A DNA stretch of 64,000 nt from Shewanella pealeana ATCC 700345 (GCF_000018285.1 NC_009901.1:3161001-3225000); one strand, 5' to 3'. Positions 29,154-38,058 are shown, numbered from the stretch's first letter. Notes: generated from the sequence alone by a model not told the origin. Translations and numbers: made by a program.

Positions 29154-29434
29154 GATTTTAAAAGAGGAAGACAATAAGAAAACAGTTCTGCCTACAAAGC
29201 CACTGATCTCAAATTATGGTCTTGACGGAGACTTAGAAGCGGGCTAGTGACAGGATAATTGAGGTATAAATTGTGGATAAATTTTGGCAATGAAAAGCCT
29301 TGTAAAATAACTGACGCCGCAACTTATTGGTTGCTTTGAAAAAGGGGCTGATAAATGCTCCATCTAAGCCGGTTTTTACAGAATATGTTGACCAAAGATT
29401 GAAATTTTTAAGGTGTAATAAAGAACAATAATTG
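29154..29434. other. Noncoding stretch between nrdD promoter and the next gene
   Basis: I see no gene, RNA or clear terminator here. Short readings exist on the minus strand but lack ribosome-binding sites and family features. Confidence 0.4.
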
Positions 29435-30115
29435 CTAATGCTTGTTAGCGAGAGCGAGGTAGCTATTAAGCTGACCATTCTCCTGTTGATGCTCTCCCGT
29501 CATGGAAGTTAACTGCATCAATGCTTTAAGCCCTTTGTACTGGTCCACTTGCGTTTCGCTCAGCGATTTTTCCGAGTTTAACAGCTCAGTTATCTGGCTA
29601 GATACACGGTTAGCTTTTTGGGCAACCAAAGGGGACTGAGAAAAATCCATTGCCCCCATAACCCACTTAGCATCGTCAAGCATCTGTGCCAGCTTTTTAT
29701 CGCCTTCACTATCACTCAAAGCCGAAGCTTGCTGGTCAATAAAGTCAGATAGAGATTGTTCATCGGCAGGAGGGAGCTCAAATCCACTATTCGATAAGCG
29801 ATTGAGTTGCCCTTCGGAAAGAATGCCATCTTGGTACAGTCGTTGGATAAGTGAAGGCAGCTTGGCTGAGGTGAACTGGCCTCCTTTAAAGAAGTCATCA
29901 GCCATCGCTTCGATTTTCTGCGCTCTCTCGGCGCGGCCTGACAAGACTAAGGTATTGTCATTCTTAGTCAGCTCTGTCGCAGTTAGAGTCTGTTTGCCAC
30001 TATTTGCTGTAATGTTTTCAGCATTGGCAACATTTGACTGTTCCCTATTAACGCCATAGGCGTCAGATAGCGTATTACTATTTACTGCATTGTTGATACT
30101 GCTAAGTAGGTTCAT
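29435..30115 (-). CDS. Hypothetical protein, 226 aa
   Basis: I do not recognise this protein. It starts at ATG 30115 (MNLLSSINNAVNSNTLSDAY); a TTG two codons upstream is less likely. The N-terminal 40 residues are Asn/Ser-rich and look disordered. The centre (about residues 60-170) is predicted helical, with Asp/Leu/Gln-rich stretches such as KLAQMLDDAKWVMGAMDFSQ. There is no signal peptide or membrane segment. It resembles secretion- or flagellum-associated helical proteins only vaguely. It stands between nrdD and the MarR regulator, which are on the same strand. Confidence 0.75.
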   Translation of the reverse strand: MNLLSSINNAVNSNTLSDAYGVNREQSNVANAENITANSGKQTLTATELTKNDNTLVLSGRAERAQKIEAMADDFFKGGQFTSAKLPSLIQRLYQDGILSEGQLNRLSNSGFELPPADEQSLSDFIDQQASALSDSEGDKKLAQMLDDAKWVMGAMDFSQSPLVAQKANRVSSQITELLNSEKSLSETQVDQYKGLKALMQLTSMTGEHQQENGQLNSYLALANKH

Positions 30116-30195
30116 CGTCAAAAAGCCGGCGTTAACTGAATATAACCTTGTTAAAGCATTTAGTGTGCCGATTTATCAAGTTGAAAATCAACTGC

Positions 30196-30660
30196 CTATT
30201 TTTGCGTCAACTCATGGGTTAGCTCATAAGTTAAAGACAGGCACAAAGTTCTCAGTGACTCCACTTGCTCGTCGGTCATGTTGACCTTATCCAGCAAAGT
30301 TTGCTTTAGTGCCAAGGCTTCTAGCTTAAGCTTAAAACCGTCATCAGTCAGTACAATTACCTTTTTACGCTCATCGCTTTCATCGGCTAGACGCTGCAAA
30401 AAGCCTTTCGCTTCAAGCCGTTTAACAATGGGCGTTAAGGTGCCCATATCGAGCCGTGTGGATTTAGATATTTGTGTAAGGCTCACCCTGTCTTGCAACC
30501 ATAAAGACTGCATTACTAAGTATTGCGGATACGTTAGCTCATAGCGTTCCAATAACGGCCTATAGGCTCTCATCAGTGCGTTTGCCGCTGTATAAAGCGC
30601 AAAACAGACATTATCAGAAAGGCATGCATCGACAGTATTGTTTGAGTTGTTGTTGGTCAC
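30196..30660 (-). CDS. MarR/OhrR-family transcriptional regulator
   Basis: The 155-residue regulator shows the MarR winged helix: LTYPQYLVMQSLWLQDRVSL, TQISKSTRLDMGTLTPIVKR and DERKKVIVLTDDG. A cysteine in SDNVCFALYTAANALMRAYR sits where OhrR proteins have their peroxide-sensing cysteine. I place the start at GTG 30660; the reading extends to 30828, but that extension translates the operator palindromes between the divergent genes and is not protein-like. No strong ribosome-binding site precedes the GTG, so the exact start is uncertain. Two palindromic sites upstream and the divergent oxidoreductase are the likely targets. Confidence 0.87.
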   Translation of the reverse strand: MTNNNSNNTVDACLSDNVCFALYTAANALMRAYRPLLERYELTYPQYLVMQSLWLQDRVSLTQISKSTRLDMGTLTPIVKRLEAKGFLQRLADESDERKKVIVLTDDGFKLKLEALALKQTLLDKVNMTDEQVESLRTLCLSLTYELTHELTQK

Positions 30661-30732
30661 AGCTACTAAGCTTAGGCTAGTCAGGAATGTCGCTAATATT
30701 AACCCACATCTAAGCTCAAAACTAGTTTGCGA

Positions 30733-30760
30733 GCAATTATTTTGCGCGCAAAGTAATTGC
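30733..30760. promoter_or_regulatory. 28-bp palindromic operator 1 (MarR/oxidoreductase)
   Basis: GCAATTATTTTGCG followed by CGCAAAGTAATTGC forms a 28-bp palindrome with one mismatched pair. The size and symmetry fit a dimeric MarR/OhrR operator, and it sits in the divergent promoter region. Confidence 0.82.
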
Positions 30761-30789
30761 AAAATAAATTTTACCTGTCTATGATACTG

Positions 30790-30817
30790 ACAATTACTTT
30801 GCGCACAAAACAATTTA
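30790..30817. promoter_or_regulatory. Operator 2, second copy of the palindrome
   Basis: ACAATTACTTTGCG repeats one half of operator 1 nearly exactly; the other half (CGCACAAAACAATT) is degenerate. It ends ten bases before the oxidoreductase start and overlaps its ribosome-binding region, so binding would block expression. Confidence 0.72.
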
Positions 30818-30826
30818 AGGAATGAC

Positions 30827-31825
30827 ATGAATATCCAAGAAATTCAATTGAAGTCTCGTCCAGAAGGCATGCCTACCGCCGACAACTTTGTTCTGGCAAA
30901 AGGGTCAATCTCCCCAATAAAACAAGGCGAGTTCTTGGTCAAAAATTTATGGATGTCTGTGGACCCTTATATGCGCGGCCGTATGATTGACAGAAAAAGT
31001 TACATTGCTCCTTTCCAGATAGGTAAAGTATTAGAAGGCGGCGCTATTGGTGAAGTCATTGAGTCTCTCAACCCGGCCTTTTCTATCGGCAGTAAGGTCA
31101 GCAGTATGCTTGGCTGGCGTAGTCACTTTGTTAGTGACGGAGCCGAGATCACTATTTTGCCAAATACTCCGATTTCTGAGTCGCATTTCCTTGGGGTTCT
31201 CGGTATGCCTGGTATGACCGCTTGGACAGGACTCAATCGTATTGCACAATTAACAGCCGGTGAAACCTTGTTTGTCTCTGCTGCATCTGGTGCTGTTGGC
31301 AGCGTAGTGGCACAGATAGGAAAACTCATGGGTGCGCGCGTTGTAGCCTCCGTCGGCTCAGATGAAAAAGCTCAATACCTGACCTCGCTGGGTGTCGACG
31401 CCGTAATTAACTACAAAACTTGTGGCGATTTAGACGCCGCACTGGGTCACGCCGCCCCTGAAGGGATTGACGTCTACTTTGAAAATGTCGGTGGAGAGCA
31501 TCTGAGCGCCGCACTAAATCATATGAAAGATCACGGCCGAATTGCCGTGTGCGGCATGATAGCTCAGTATAATGACACAGCCCCTACGCCGGGACCGAGT
31601 AACCTTGCCCAGATCATTATTAAAAAGTTAAAGATTGAAGGCTTTATCGTATTTGAACATTGGGATCACTACCCCCAATTTGCGGCGCAGATGGGGCAAT
31701 GGCTAGCCGAAGGCAAGGTGCAAGCAGAGCAAACTATTTATGAAGGCTTAGAAAACGCACCCGATGCATTTATTGGGCTATTTGAGGGGAAGAACCGCGG
31801 CAAGATGGTGGTTAAACTTGCTTGA
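30827..31825 (+). CDS. NADP-dependent medium-chain oxidoreductase (CurA-like)
   Basis: This 332-residue enzyme belongs to the zinc-independent medium-chain reductases that reduce alkenal and enone double bonds. Diagnostic segments are WMSVDPYMRGRM, LGVLGMPGMTAWTGL, the cofactor-binding SAASGAVGSVVAQIGKLMGA, and IDVYFENVGGEHL. It resembles E. coli CurA and leukotriene B4 dehydrogenase-like enzymes. An AAGGA ribosome-binding site precedes the ATG. It is divergent from, and probably repressed by, the MarR regulator, which suggests a response to reactive aldehydes or peroxides. Confidence 0.9.
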   Translation: MNIQEIQLKSRPEGMPTADNFVLAKGSISPIKQGEFLVKNLWMSVDPYMRGRMIDRKSYIAPFQIGKVLEGGAIGEVIESLNPAFSIGSKVSSMLGWRSHFVSDGAEITILPNTPISESHFLGVLGMPGMTAWTGLNRIAQLTAGETLFVSAASGAVGSVVAQIGKLMGARVVASVGSDEKAQYLTSLGVDAVINYKTCGDLDAALGHAAPEGIDVYFENVGGEHLSAALNHMKDHGRIAVCGMIAQYNDTAPTPGPSNLAQIIIKKLKIEGFIVFEHWDHYPQFAAQMGQWLAEGKVQAEQTIYEGLENAPDAFIGLFEGKNRGKMVVKLA

Positions 31826-31925
31826 AGCAAGCTAGAAAGTCCACTGGTAACTCATTACTTAGAATTTATCTAGATTAGCTTACGTGTGAAGTTTGACGTG
31901 AAAAGCTTATCTGGAAAGCTATAGG

Positions 31926-31959
31926 CATAAAAAAGGCGCACAACGCGCCTTTTTTATGT
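31926..31959 (+). terminator. Terminator of the oxidoreductase gene
   Basis: GGCGC and GCGCC flank ACAAC, with A6 and T6 arms extending the stem. It can work in both directions. Confidence 0.9.
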
Positions 31960-32061
31960 CTAACTTTCCCTTGCCACATAGGCCTTTGCGCATTTTCGAC
32001 TTGCTAGAGCTTACTTAAGACTTGGCTATTACTTACTGAACACTTACTAAGAATCTAGAGC

Positions 32062-33048
32062 TTAAGCTCTCTCAGCAGAATGCTGTGCCAGAGCCGCCTC
32101 AATAAGATGCGCGACTTGTTCAACCGCGGCTTCACCCGCTTGAATCGCTTCTTCTGCACGATGAAACTCCATGGTTCCGATATCGCCCAGATCAGGCACA
32201 ATGCAGATATCCGGTGGATCGCCCATTAAACGCGCTCTCTTATGGCGCTGTTCTAGAATATCCATCGACTGTGACATCACTGCAAGCATGCCAGGATTTG
32301 GATTTTGCGCCGTGCCCGTTTTATGGCCTAAAGAGAATTTATCCGTTAAGCCTGTAATATAATCTCGGCCCCTAGCTAACAAATCGGTAAAGCCTTTATC
32401 TTGATGCTGCTCCGCTTCTTGGACTTCTTGCTTAGTTGGCTTATGGCTCTTCATACTGACTGGCAGTACTTGCATGCGACCACGACGCAGCCCATGTAGA
32501 TCAACCGCGATGACTAAATCGACTCCCATAGAACGGCTAACTGAAACCGGAACAGGGTTAACTACCGCACCGTCGACCAACCAACGCTCTCCCACTTTAA
32601 CCGGGGGTAAAATGCCAGGCATGGAGCAAGACGCGCGCACAGCATGACGTAAATCCCCTTCTCTGAACCAAATTTCCTGACCAGAATAAAGGTCAGTAGC
32701 AACGGCTGCGAATGGCTTTTTCAAATCTTCTATCTGCATATCGCCAATGCGCTTTTGCAGGACGTCGAACACTCGCTCGCCGCCAATTAATCCGCCACGC
32801 CCCCAGCTTAGATCCATCAGCCCAAGTACATCCCAGCTGCTAAAACTACGAACCCAATTCTCAAGTTCTTCTAGATGATCATTAGCGTAAGCCGCGCCAA
32901 CTAATGCACCAATAGAGCAGCCTGCAATTTTATCGGGATAGATCCCCATTTTGGCAAGGCCGTTTAATACACCAATATGCGCCCAACCTTTTGCAGCTCC
33001 GCTACCTAACGCTAGGCCAATTCGTACCGAATGTTTCTTTGTAGACAC
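32062..33048 (-). CDS. rssA: Patatin-like phospholipase, RssA family
   Basis: The 328-residue protein has the patatin oxyanion-hole motif GLALGSGAAKGWAHIG, the nucleophile elbow AGCSIGALVGAAY (GxSxG), and the partner aspartate in LVDGAVVNPVPVS (DGA). The serine-aspartate dyad of this lipase group is therefore intact. RssA-type proteins are about 300 residues. The C-terminal half after residue 190 is less conserved and helical. The natural lipid substrate is unknown. Confidence 0.9.
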   Translation of the reverse strand: MSTKKHSVRIGLALGSGAAKGWAHIGVLNGLAKMGIYPDKIAGCSIGALVGAAYANDHLEELENWVRSFSSWDVLGLMDLSWGRGGLIGGERVFDVLQKRIGDMQIEDLKKPFAAVATDLYSGQEIWFREGDLRHAVRASCSMPGILPPVKVGERWLVDGAVVNPVPVSVSRSMGVDLVIAVDLHGLRRGRMQVLPVSMKSHKPTKQEVQEAEQHQDKGFTDLLARGRDYITGLTDKFSLGHKTGTAQNPNPGMLAVMSQSMDILEQRHKRARLMGDPPDICIVPDLGDIGTMEFHRAEEAIQAGEAAVEQVAHLIEAALAQHSAERA

Positions 33049-33311
33049 GCTAAAATGACTCCATTGGTTGGCTTTAAAATAGACTCTTTATGATTTACAG
33101 CCAAAGAGCCTTATATCAATTGTTAAATAAAACCATTCGTATTAGTAAGGTAAGTGGATCTCTAATGACACTAAACGAAGGTTCCTCTGGGGAACGTGGC
33201 GCATTTTAGCAGATATATCGCCATTTGAAGAACAAAGTTGATGGGTATTCGTAGCGCGCAGGCAAATCTGTAGGTTATAATACGCGGTCATATCATTTAT
33301 GGAGTACACCT

Positions 33312-34658
33312 TTGCAATTTACCGATTTCGCACTGGATCAACGTCTGTTACAGAGCCTTAAGCACATGGGCATTGACACCCCAACAGAGATCCAGGAGCA
33401 AGCCATTCCTGTTGCCCTAGCAGGCAAAGACCTAATGGCGTCTTCTAAAACAGGCTCAGGTAAAACATTAGCCTTTTTATTGCCTGCGATGCAAAGACTG
33501 ATTTCGTGTAAAGCATTGAGTAAACGCGATCCGCGCGTGGTCATTCTATTACCGACCCGCGAATTGGCCACTCAAGTGTACAGCCAGCTACGACTTTTAG
33601 TTGCCAACACTCAATTCAAGGCAACCAAGATTCTAGGTGGTGAGAACTTTAATGATCAAGCCAAAGCCCTATCCCGAGATCCGCACTTTGTTGTGGCAAC
33701 ACCAGGCCGCTTAGCTGACCACCTAAAACAGCATCACCTGCACCTTAATGGTCTTGAACTGCTGATCTTAGATGAAGCAGACCGCATGCTAGATCTTGGC
33801 TTTGCCGAGCAGTTGAAAATGATTAACGCTGCAGCGGATCATAAGCGTCGTCAAACACTTATGTTCTCAGCGACTTTAGATCACGGCGATGTAAATGACA
33901 TTGCCAATGAGCTATTGAAGTTCCCTGAGCACGTAGCCATTGGCGCGGGTAATCTAGAACATAAAGATATTACTCAACGTATCTTCTTATGTGACCATTT
34001 GGATCATAAAGAAGCCATTTTGACTCGCATTCTAAAAGAAGAGCAGCAAAAGCAGATCATCATCTTCACTGCTACAAGACAAGATACTGACCGCCTAGCG
34101 ACAAAGTTAGCTGCAGAAGGTTTTAAAACCGCATCATTAAGCGGTGAGTTAAAGCAAAATGCCCGTAACCAAATCATGGATGAGTTTAGCCGTGGCTTGC
34201 AGCAAATTCTTGTGACTACTGACGTTGCCTCTCGTGGACTGGATCTATTAAACGTATCTTTAGTAATTAACTTTGATATGCCAAAGTTTGCCGAAGAGTA
34301 TGTACACCGTATTGGCCGTACTGGCCGCGCAGGTGCAAAAGGTGATGCTATCTCTCTTGTGGGTCCTAAAGACTGGATTAACTTTACTCAAGTACAAACG
34401 TTCTTAAATAAGACGTTCAACTTTAGCGAGCTTGAAGGCCTAAAAGCAAAATTCAGTGGCGTTAAAGCCCAAGCGCAAACACCACGCAAAGTTAAGCCTG
34501 CTGTTGCAGCTAAAAAGAAAGCTGTTACCGCTAAGAAAAAAACCGCAGCAAAAGCGGCAGCCAATCGTGATAGACGTTTTGCTACCGGCGTTGATGTTGG
34601 CGATGCGCCAATGCTTAGAAAACCTAAAGCTAAGCTACAAGACACACCTGAAGATTAA
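33312..34658 (+). CDS. DEAD-box ATP-dependent RNA helicase
   Basis: The 448-residue helicase has all main motifs: ASSKTGSGKT (I), LPTRELA (Ia), TPGR (Ib), LDEADRMLD (II), FSAT (III), TTDVASRGLD (V) and HRIGRTGRAG (VI). The C-terminal tail (about residues 385-430) is Lys/Ala-rich, a likely RNA-binding extension. The start is TTG 33312, with GGAG seven bases upstream; no ATG fits the conserved N-terminus MQFTDFALDQ. It resembles the RhlE/SrmB group, and which member it is cannot be fixed here. Confidence 0.92.
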   Translation: MQFTDFALDQRLLQSLKHMGIDTPTEIQEQAIPVALAGKDLMASSKTGSGKTLAFLLPAMQRLISCKALSKRDPRVVILLPTRELATQVYSQLRLLVANTQFKATKILGGENFNDQAKALSRDPHFVVATPGRLADHLKQHHLHLNGLELLILDEADRMLDLGFAEQLKMINAAADHKRRQTLMFSATLDHGDVNDIANELLKFPEHVAIGAGNLEHKDITQRIFLCDHLDHKEAILTRILKEEQQKQIIIFTATRQDTDRLATKLAAEGFKTASLSGELKQNARNQIMDEFSRGLQQILVTTDVASRGLDLLNVSLVINFDMPKFAEEYVHRIGRTGRAGAKGDAISLVGPKDWINFTQVQTFLNKTFNFSELEGLKAKFSGVKAQAQTPRKVKPAVAAKKKAVTAKKKTAAKAAANRDRRFATGVDVGDAPMLRKPKAKLQDTPED

Positions 34659-34695
34659 TCTCTAGGGTAACTACGAGCACTTAAGCATCCACTGC

Positions 34696-34731
34696 AAAGC
34701 CGCAATGAGTCATATCACTGCGGCTTTTTTG
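34696..34731 (+). terminator. Terminator of the helicase gene
   Basis: AAAGCCGCA pairs with TGCGGCTTT, followed by a T run (TTTTTT), 38 bases after the stop. Confidence 0.9.
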
Positions 34732-34780
34732 TGACTAAGCAAATAGTCTCTGCCCTACTCTTTTGTGCACGTAAACACGT

Positions 34781-34904
34781 AATACCAATCAGTATAAAAA
34801 GTTGATCTACTCAGAGCGTTTTTGGCAAACTAATTCAAGGCAAATAGCTGAAAGAATGGTTATTCCCTTGTGAAGCTATTCAACGCAGAACTAGGCAGCC
34901 AAAA
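34781..34904 (+). mobile_element. MITE-like element, partial copy 1
   Basis: It begins AATACCAATCAGTATAAA, the reverse complement of the right end of the copy at 38059-38320. It then shares about 105 bp with that copy (roughly nine differences by eye, GTTGATCTA to GGCAGCCAAAA). The right half is missing, so this is a truncated copy. Confidence 0.8.
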
Positions 34905-35059
34905 TGGAACATGATGTGACTGAAATTCTGATTAGTGATTCGTTAGCATACCCAGCTGAACAAAAGTTATTTGAATAACACTATAAAGCTCATTAAAACG
35001 CTGACCGTTTCGAGAAATAGCGCTACAATATCGGCAATATTGTTTTTTTAAGGTTTATC

Positions 35060-35503
35060 ATGAGAATTTGTGGCGTAGAGTTAAAAGGTGGCGAAGCCAT
35101 CATCAGTTTATTGAGTAGTGAAGGCGAAACTTATAACGTGCCGGATTGCCGTCAAAAGTCATTCGTGATCTCAAACTCAGAAAACGCCGAAACAATGCGT
35201 GATTTTCACTTTGCTTTTGGCAAGTTGATTGAAGACTACAGAATCGACGAAATCGTGATTATTGAACGTGAACAGAAAGGCAAAGGCGCTGGTAGCGTAA
35301 CTAGCTTTAAATTAGAAGCGTTGATTCAAATCATACCTGTAAATGTATCTTTGGTATCGCCAGTGGCTATCAAAGAGCAATTGAAGCGTAACCCTCCTCA
35401 AGTTGATTTTGAAGGTCTTGAGCTTAAACGTTTCCAAAAGAATGCATTTGAAGCCGCTTATGCCTTCCATAACATGACTATCTACAAGACTGACGAAGCG
35501 TAA
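35060..35503 (+). CDS. DUF3010 family protein
   Basis: The 147-residue protein starts MRICGVELKGGEAIISLLSS and contains YRIDEIVIIEREQKGKGAGS and FQKNAFEAAYAFHNM. These fit the DUF3010 family, which has an RNase H-like (RuvC-like) fold. Acidic residues are spread in the expected strands, but no activity is established. An AAGG ribosome-binding site precedes the ATG. A short hairpin (ACAATAT / ATATTGT, 35025-35043) followed by seven T lies just before it. Confidence 0.85.
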   Translation: MRICGVELKGGEAIISLLSSEGETYNVPDCRQKSFVISNSENAETMRDFHFAFGKLIEDYRIDEIVIIEREQKGKGAGSVTSFKLEALIQIIPVNVSLVSPVAIKEQLKRNPPQVDFEGLELKRFQKNAFEAAYAFHNMTIYKTDEA

Positions 35504-35532
35504 GCTTATAAACTAGCACTGTAGATACTAAT

Positions 35533-35558
35533 GGGCGCACTAACAGCGCCCTTTTTTT
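35533..35558 (+). terminator. Terminator of the DUF3010 gene
   Basis: GGGCGC / GCGCCC with a 7-base loop and a seven-T tail, 30 bases after the stop. Confidence 0.93.
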
Positions 35559-35591
35559 ATCTAAAAACCAATACCTTAAAACAAGCACAGT

Positions 35592-36098
35592 ATGCAACCA
35601 CTCAAATACCTCGCTGGGTACTCAAGCGATATCCAAGAGCAAATTCAAAGCCTGTTAGCTCACGACAAGCTCGGGCAGTTCCTGCTTAAGCGTCACCCAC
35701 AGATCCACTCAGTTCGCACAGACAAAGCGCTGTTCGACTACACCATGGAGATTAAGAATCAATATTTACGTAAGTCTCAGCCATTATCAAAAGTAATATT
35801 TGATGACAAGATATCCCTCAGTCATCAAGCCCTAGGTTTACATTCTTATGTAGCCCGTAAGCAAGGTGCAAAGATTAAAGCAAAAAATGAAATCCGCATC
35901 TCATCACGGCTTAAAAAGGTGCCCGAAGGGTTATTGAGAATGGTGGTGGTGCATGAGCTCGCCCATTTAAAAGAGAAAGATCATAACAAAGCTTTTTATC
36001 AGCTCTGCTGCCATATGGACGGTGACTACCATCAGCTAGAGTTTGAGTTAAGACTATTGCTAACCTTAATTGATGCAGGTAAAAACCCTTATACTTAA
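35592..36098 (+). CDS. YgjP-like metallohydrolase
   Basis: The 168-residue protein has the zinc-binding signature VVHELAHLKEKDHNKAFYQL, the HExxH form of the YgjP/DUF45 (M48-like) family. Arg/Lys-rich segments such as KNEIRISSRLKKVP precede it. There is no signal peptide or membrane segment, so it is cytoplasmic. E. coli YgjP has been linked to nucleotide hydrolysis, but the substrate of this protein cannot be inferred. Confidence 0.86.
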   Translation: MQPLKYLAGYSSDIQEQIQSLLAHDKLGQFLLKRHPQIHSVRTDKALFDYTMEIKNQYLRKSQPLSKVIFDDKISLSHQALGLHSYVARKQGAKIKAKNEIRISSRLKKVPEGLLRMVVVHELAHLKEKDHNKAFYQLCCHMDGDYHQLEFELRLLLTLIDAGKNPYT

Positions 36099-36099
36099 T

Positions 36100-36131
36100 G
36101 TGATTAGCCAAAACAGATCTTGGCTAATCAC
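36100..36131. terminator. Hairpin after the YgjP-like gene
   Basis: GTGATTAGCCAA and TTGGCTAATCAC form a perfect 12-bp stem with an 8-base loop two bases after the stop. No T run follows. Confidence 0.55.
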
Positions 36132-36345
36132 TTCACTCCCCTAAGATACACCTTCTTTAGCTGATTCTGGCAGCTCACGTGCAATGAAGTCATCTATATG
36201 TCAGCAGGAAGTTATCAGCTAGCTCCTCACACGCAAACCGTGAACGATAATGATTTTCATTTAGCCGAGTTTGGATTACACTCTAAGCCATTGAGGATAT
36301 AGGCACTAGCTGATCTTTTGGGTAATCGATGAAGAGTGAATACTT

Positions 36346-36744
36346 ATGAGCGAAGAGTTAACTAACAAGCAGCAGAAGTGTCGCCGTAAGTTGGCTAAAT
36401 ACCAGCAAAAGATCAGCCATTATTCGCAGCTAAAAGACAGCGAAATCTCTTTGAAGAAGCGTGCGGCTAAGCTGTGTAAATATCGATTAAAAATCATCAA
36501 GCGCCAACTCAAGCTTAAGCGTATCGATGCACAAATTGTCCAGTTTGCCGCTTACACTAAACTGATACCCGCCAACGATAGTGCCGCCAATGCATCCATA
36601 CTAACGCAGCACAGTGTCAATTCTTCCCCCGCTCAAGCTGACTTGTATCGCCCCCATAAGGCTAAGCCCTGTAAAAGCTGCCCTGCCCTTCGTGGAAAAG
36701 CTTGTTTATGTGCAATGAAAAACGAGCAGCGTAAACAAGCATAG
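36346..36744 (+). CDS. Hypothetical basic protein with C-terminal cysteine cluster
   Basis: I do not recognise this 132-residue protein. Its first 65 residues are very Lys/Arg-rich and predicted to be a long helix or coiled coil (KQQKCRRKLAKYQQKISHYS). The C-terminus carries four cysteines in CKSCPALRGKACLC, which could bind a metal. The strong positive charge suggests nucleic-acid or ribosome contact, but this is a guess. It starts at ATG 36346 with no strong ribosome-binding site. Confidence 0.7.
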   Translation: MSEELTNKQQKCRRKLAKYQQKISHYSQLKDSEISLKKRAAKLCKYRLKIIKRQLKLKRIDAQIVQFAAYTKLIPANDSAANASILTQHSVNSSPAQADLYRPHKAKPCKSCPALRGKACLCAMKNEQRKQA

Positions 36745-36787
36745 ATTCAGCCTTTGAATGAAGGCTGGTTACATTCTTTTTAACTGA

Positions 36788-38052
36788 GACACCCAAAATT
36801 ATTCACTGCACTGGCAGCTTGAACTCGACATTGAGGTTGGTACTTTCCACCTCATCTTAAATACCCAATGCAGTCGCATAAGCACGTTAGCACGAGCTGA
36901 ATATAATTGACGAGTAAACTATCGGTAACTAACGTGAAATTCATACAGCAGAAACATCAAACATCTGTTTGATAATGAAAAATGAGGGAGGGTTAAAGTA
37001 GACTAACTACAATCAAGCCATCGATGACAATTGGCAGCACCCTGTCGTCGTTTACGTTCAAGGTGTTCACAATAAGCCGTTAACTCTTGTGTGTTGCCCA
37101 CTGGGCCTTTGAAGATTTTAGTGAACTCTGCAGTCATTTTAAGCCAGTTTTCAGCCGGAATATTCAAACGATGCAGCAGTTGCTCAGAAGAGCGACTGAT
37201 AGCCCCTCTTTTATCATGCCGTTGAATACGCCCCGTATCATCAACCAGTTGAAGGTAATCTTTAGCATTAAACATCAACCCTTTGGGCATGTCTTGATGT
37301 TCATTTCCTACAAAAGACAATAACGAATCTGGCTGCTTCCCCTTCAACGTTGCTTTGATACGTAATTGAATACTCGTAAAATCAGAGGTTTCAGGTGAAT
37401 CAGCCATCTTTGCTCGAATAGGGTTCAAATCAACATAGGCCATACAAGCCAAGACTGCAGCCTCATCAAGCAGTGCTTGAGACTTAAACCTGCCTTCCCA
37501 GAAGCGACCTTTACACTTATCCTCCGCATTGGCCTTTCGGGCTATGGGCTCATTTAATGCCCTCATAAACCAGGAGATATCCATCAACCTTATACGATAC
37601 TCTTTAACCCGTTTATTGATGATGGCTTGCTGATAGGATTCAAGTGGCTGACCTTTAACAAAACTATGATTCAGGCTGTCACCTTTGAACAGTTTTTGCC
37701 ATTGCGCAACAACCTCAATATCTGACCAAGACTTCGCTAATTCTGCATCTATACGCAAGACAAGATGCAGATGATTGCTCATTACCGCAAACGCACAGAT
37801 ATCAATGGCAAACACTTTTGCAAGCTGCAACAATCGCAGCTCAACCCAGTCACGCCTATGCTCATAGGATTGACCTGTATGCTTATCAACACCACATAAA
37901 AAAGCCTTTCGAACACAGCGAGATATACAATGATAAAACGGCGTATCCTCTAAGCTAACTAATGCTTTTCTTGGGGTTGGCATAACAAACTCCTCTATTC
38001 AGCCATAACTAAAGCCTAGTAAAGGAAACGTGCATTCACAATTCTGGGTGTC
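36788..38052 (-). mobile_element. REP-type transposase unit with flanking inverted repeats
   Basis: GACACCCAAAATT (36788-36800) is the reverse complement of AATTCTGGGTGTC (38040-38052) with one mismatch, and the two bracket the transposase gene at 37003. This is the expected picture for a REP-associated transposase flanked by its recognition sequences. Confidence 0.65.
37003..37983 (-). CDS. REP-associated tyrosine transposase-like protein
   Basis: The 326-residue protein has the Y1 (HUH) transposase fold. Key segments are FYHCISRCVRKAFLCG, the metal-binding MSNHLHLVL (HLH form), RFWEGRFKSQALLDEAAVLA and, just after, CMAYVDLNPIRAKM with the candidate catalytic tyrosine. It is longer than IS200 transposases because of a C-terminal extension. 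In many gammaproteobacteria such genes are single-copy and tied to REP sequences. The reading frame is intact. It is the first element of the accessory stretch that continues to 41.4 kb. Confidence 0.88.
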   Translation of the reverse strand: MPTPRKALVSLEDTPFYHCISRCVRKAFLCGVDKHTGQSYEHRRDWVELRLLQLAKVFAIDICAFAVMSNHLHLVLRIDAELAKSWSDIEVVAQWQKLFKGDSLNHSFVKGQPLESYQQAIINKRVKEYRIRLMDISWFMRALNEPIARKANAEDKCKGRFWEGRFKSQALLDEAAVLACMAYVDLNPIRAKMADSPETSDFTSIQLRIKATLKGKQPDSLLSFVGNEHQDMPKGLMFNAKDYLQLVDDTGRIQRHDKRGAISRSSEQLLHRLNIPAENWLKMTAEFTKIFKGPVGNTQELTAYCEHLERKRRQGAANCHRWLDCS

Positions 38053-38058
38053 GCATTT

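Noticed and set aside
30661..30828. N-terminal extension of the MarR regulator (56 residues)
   Set aside because: It translates the operator palindromes between divergent genes and is unlike the family; the GTG at 30660 fits the usual length.
35025..35050. Attenuator before the DUF3010 gene
   Set aside because: The 7-bp AT-rich stem followed by T7 is suggestive, but too weak to call without transcript data.
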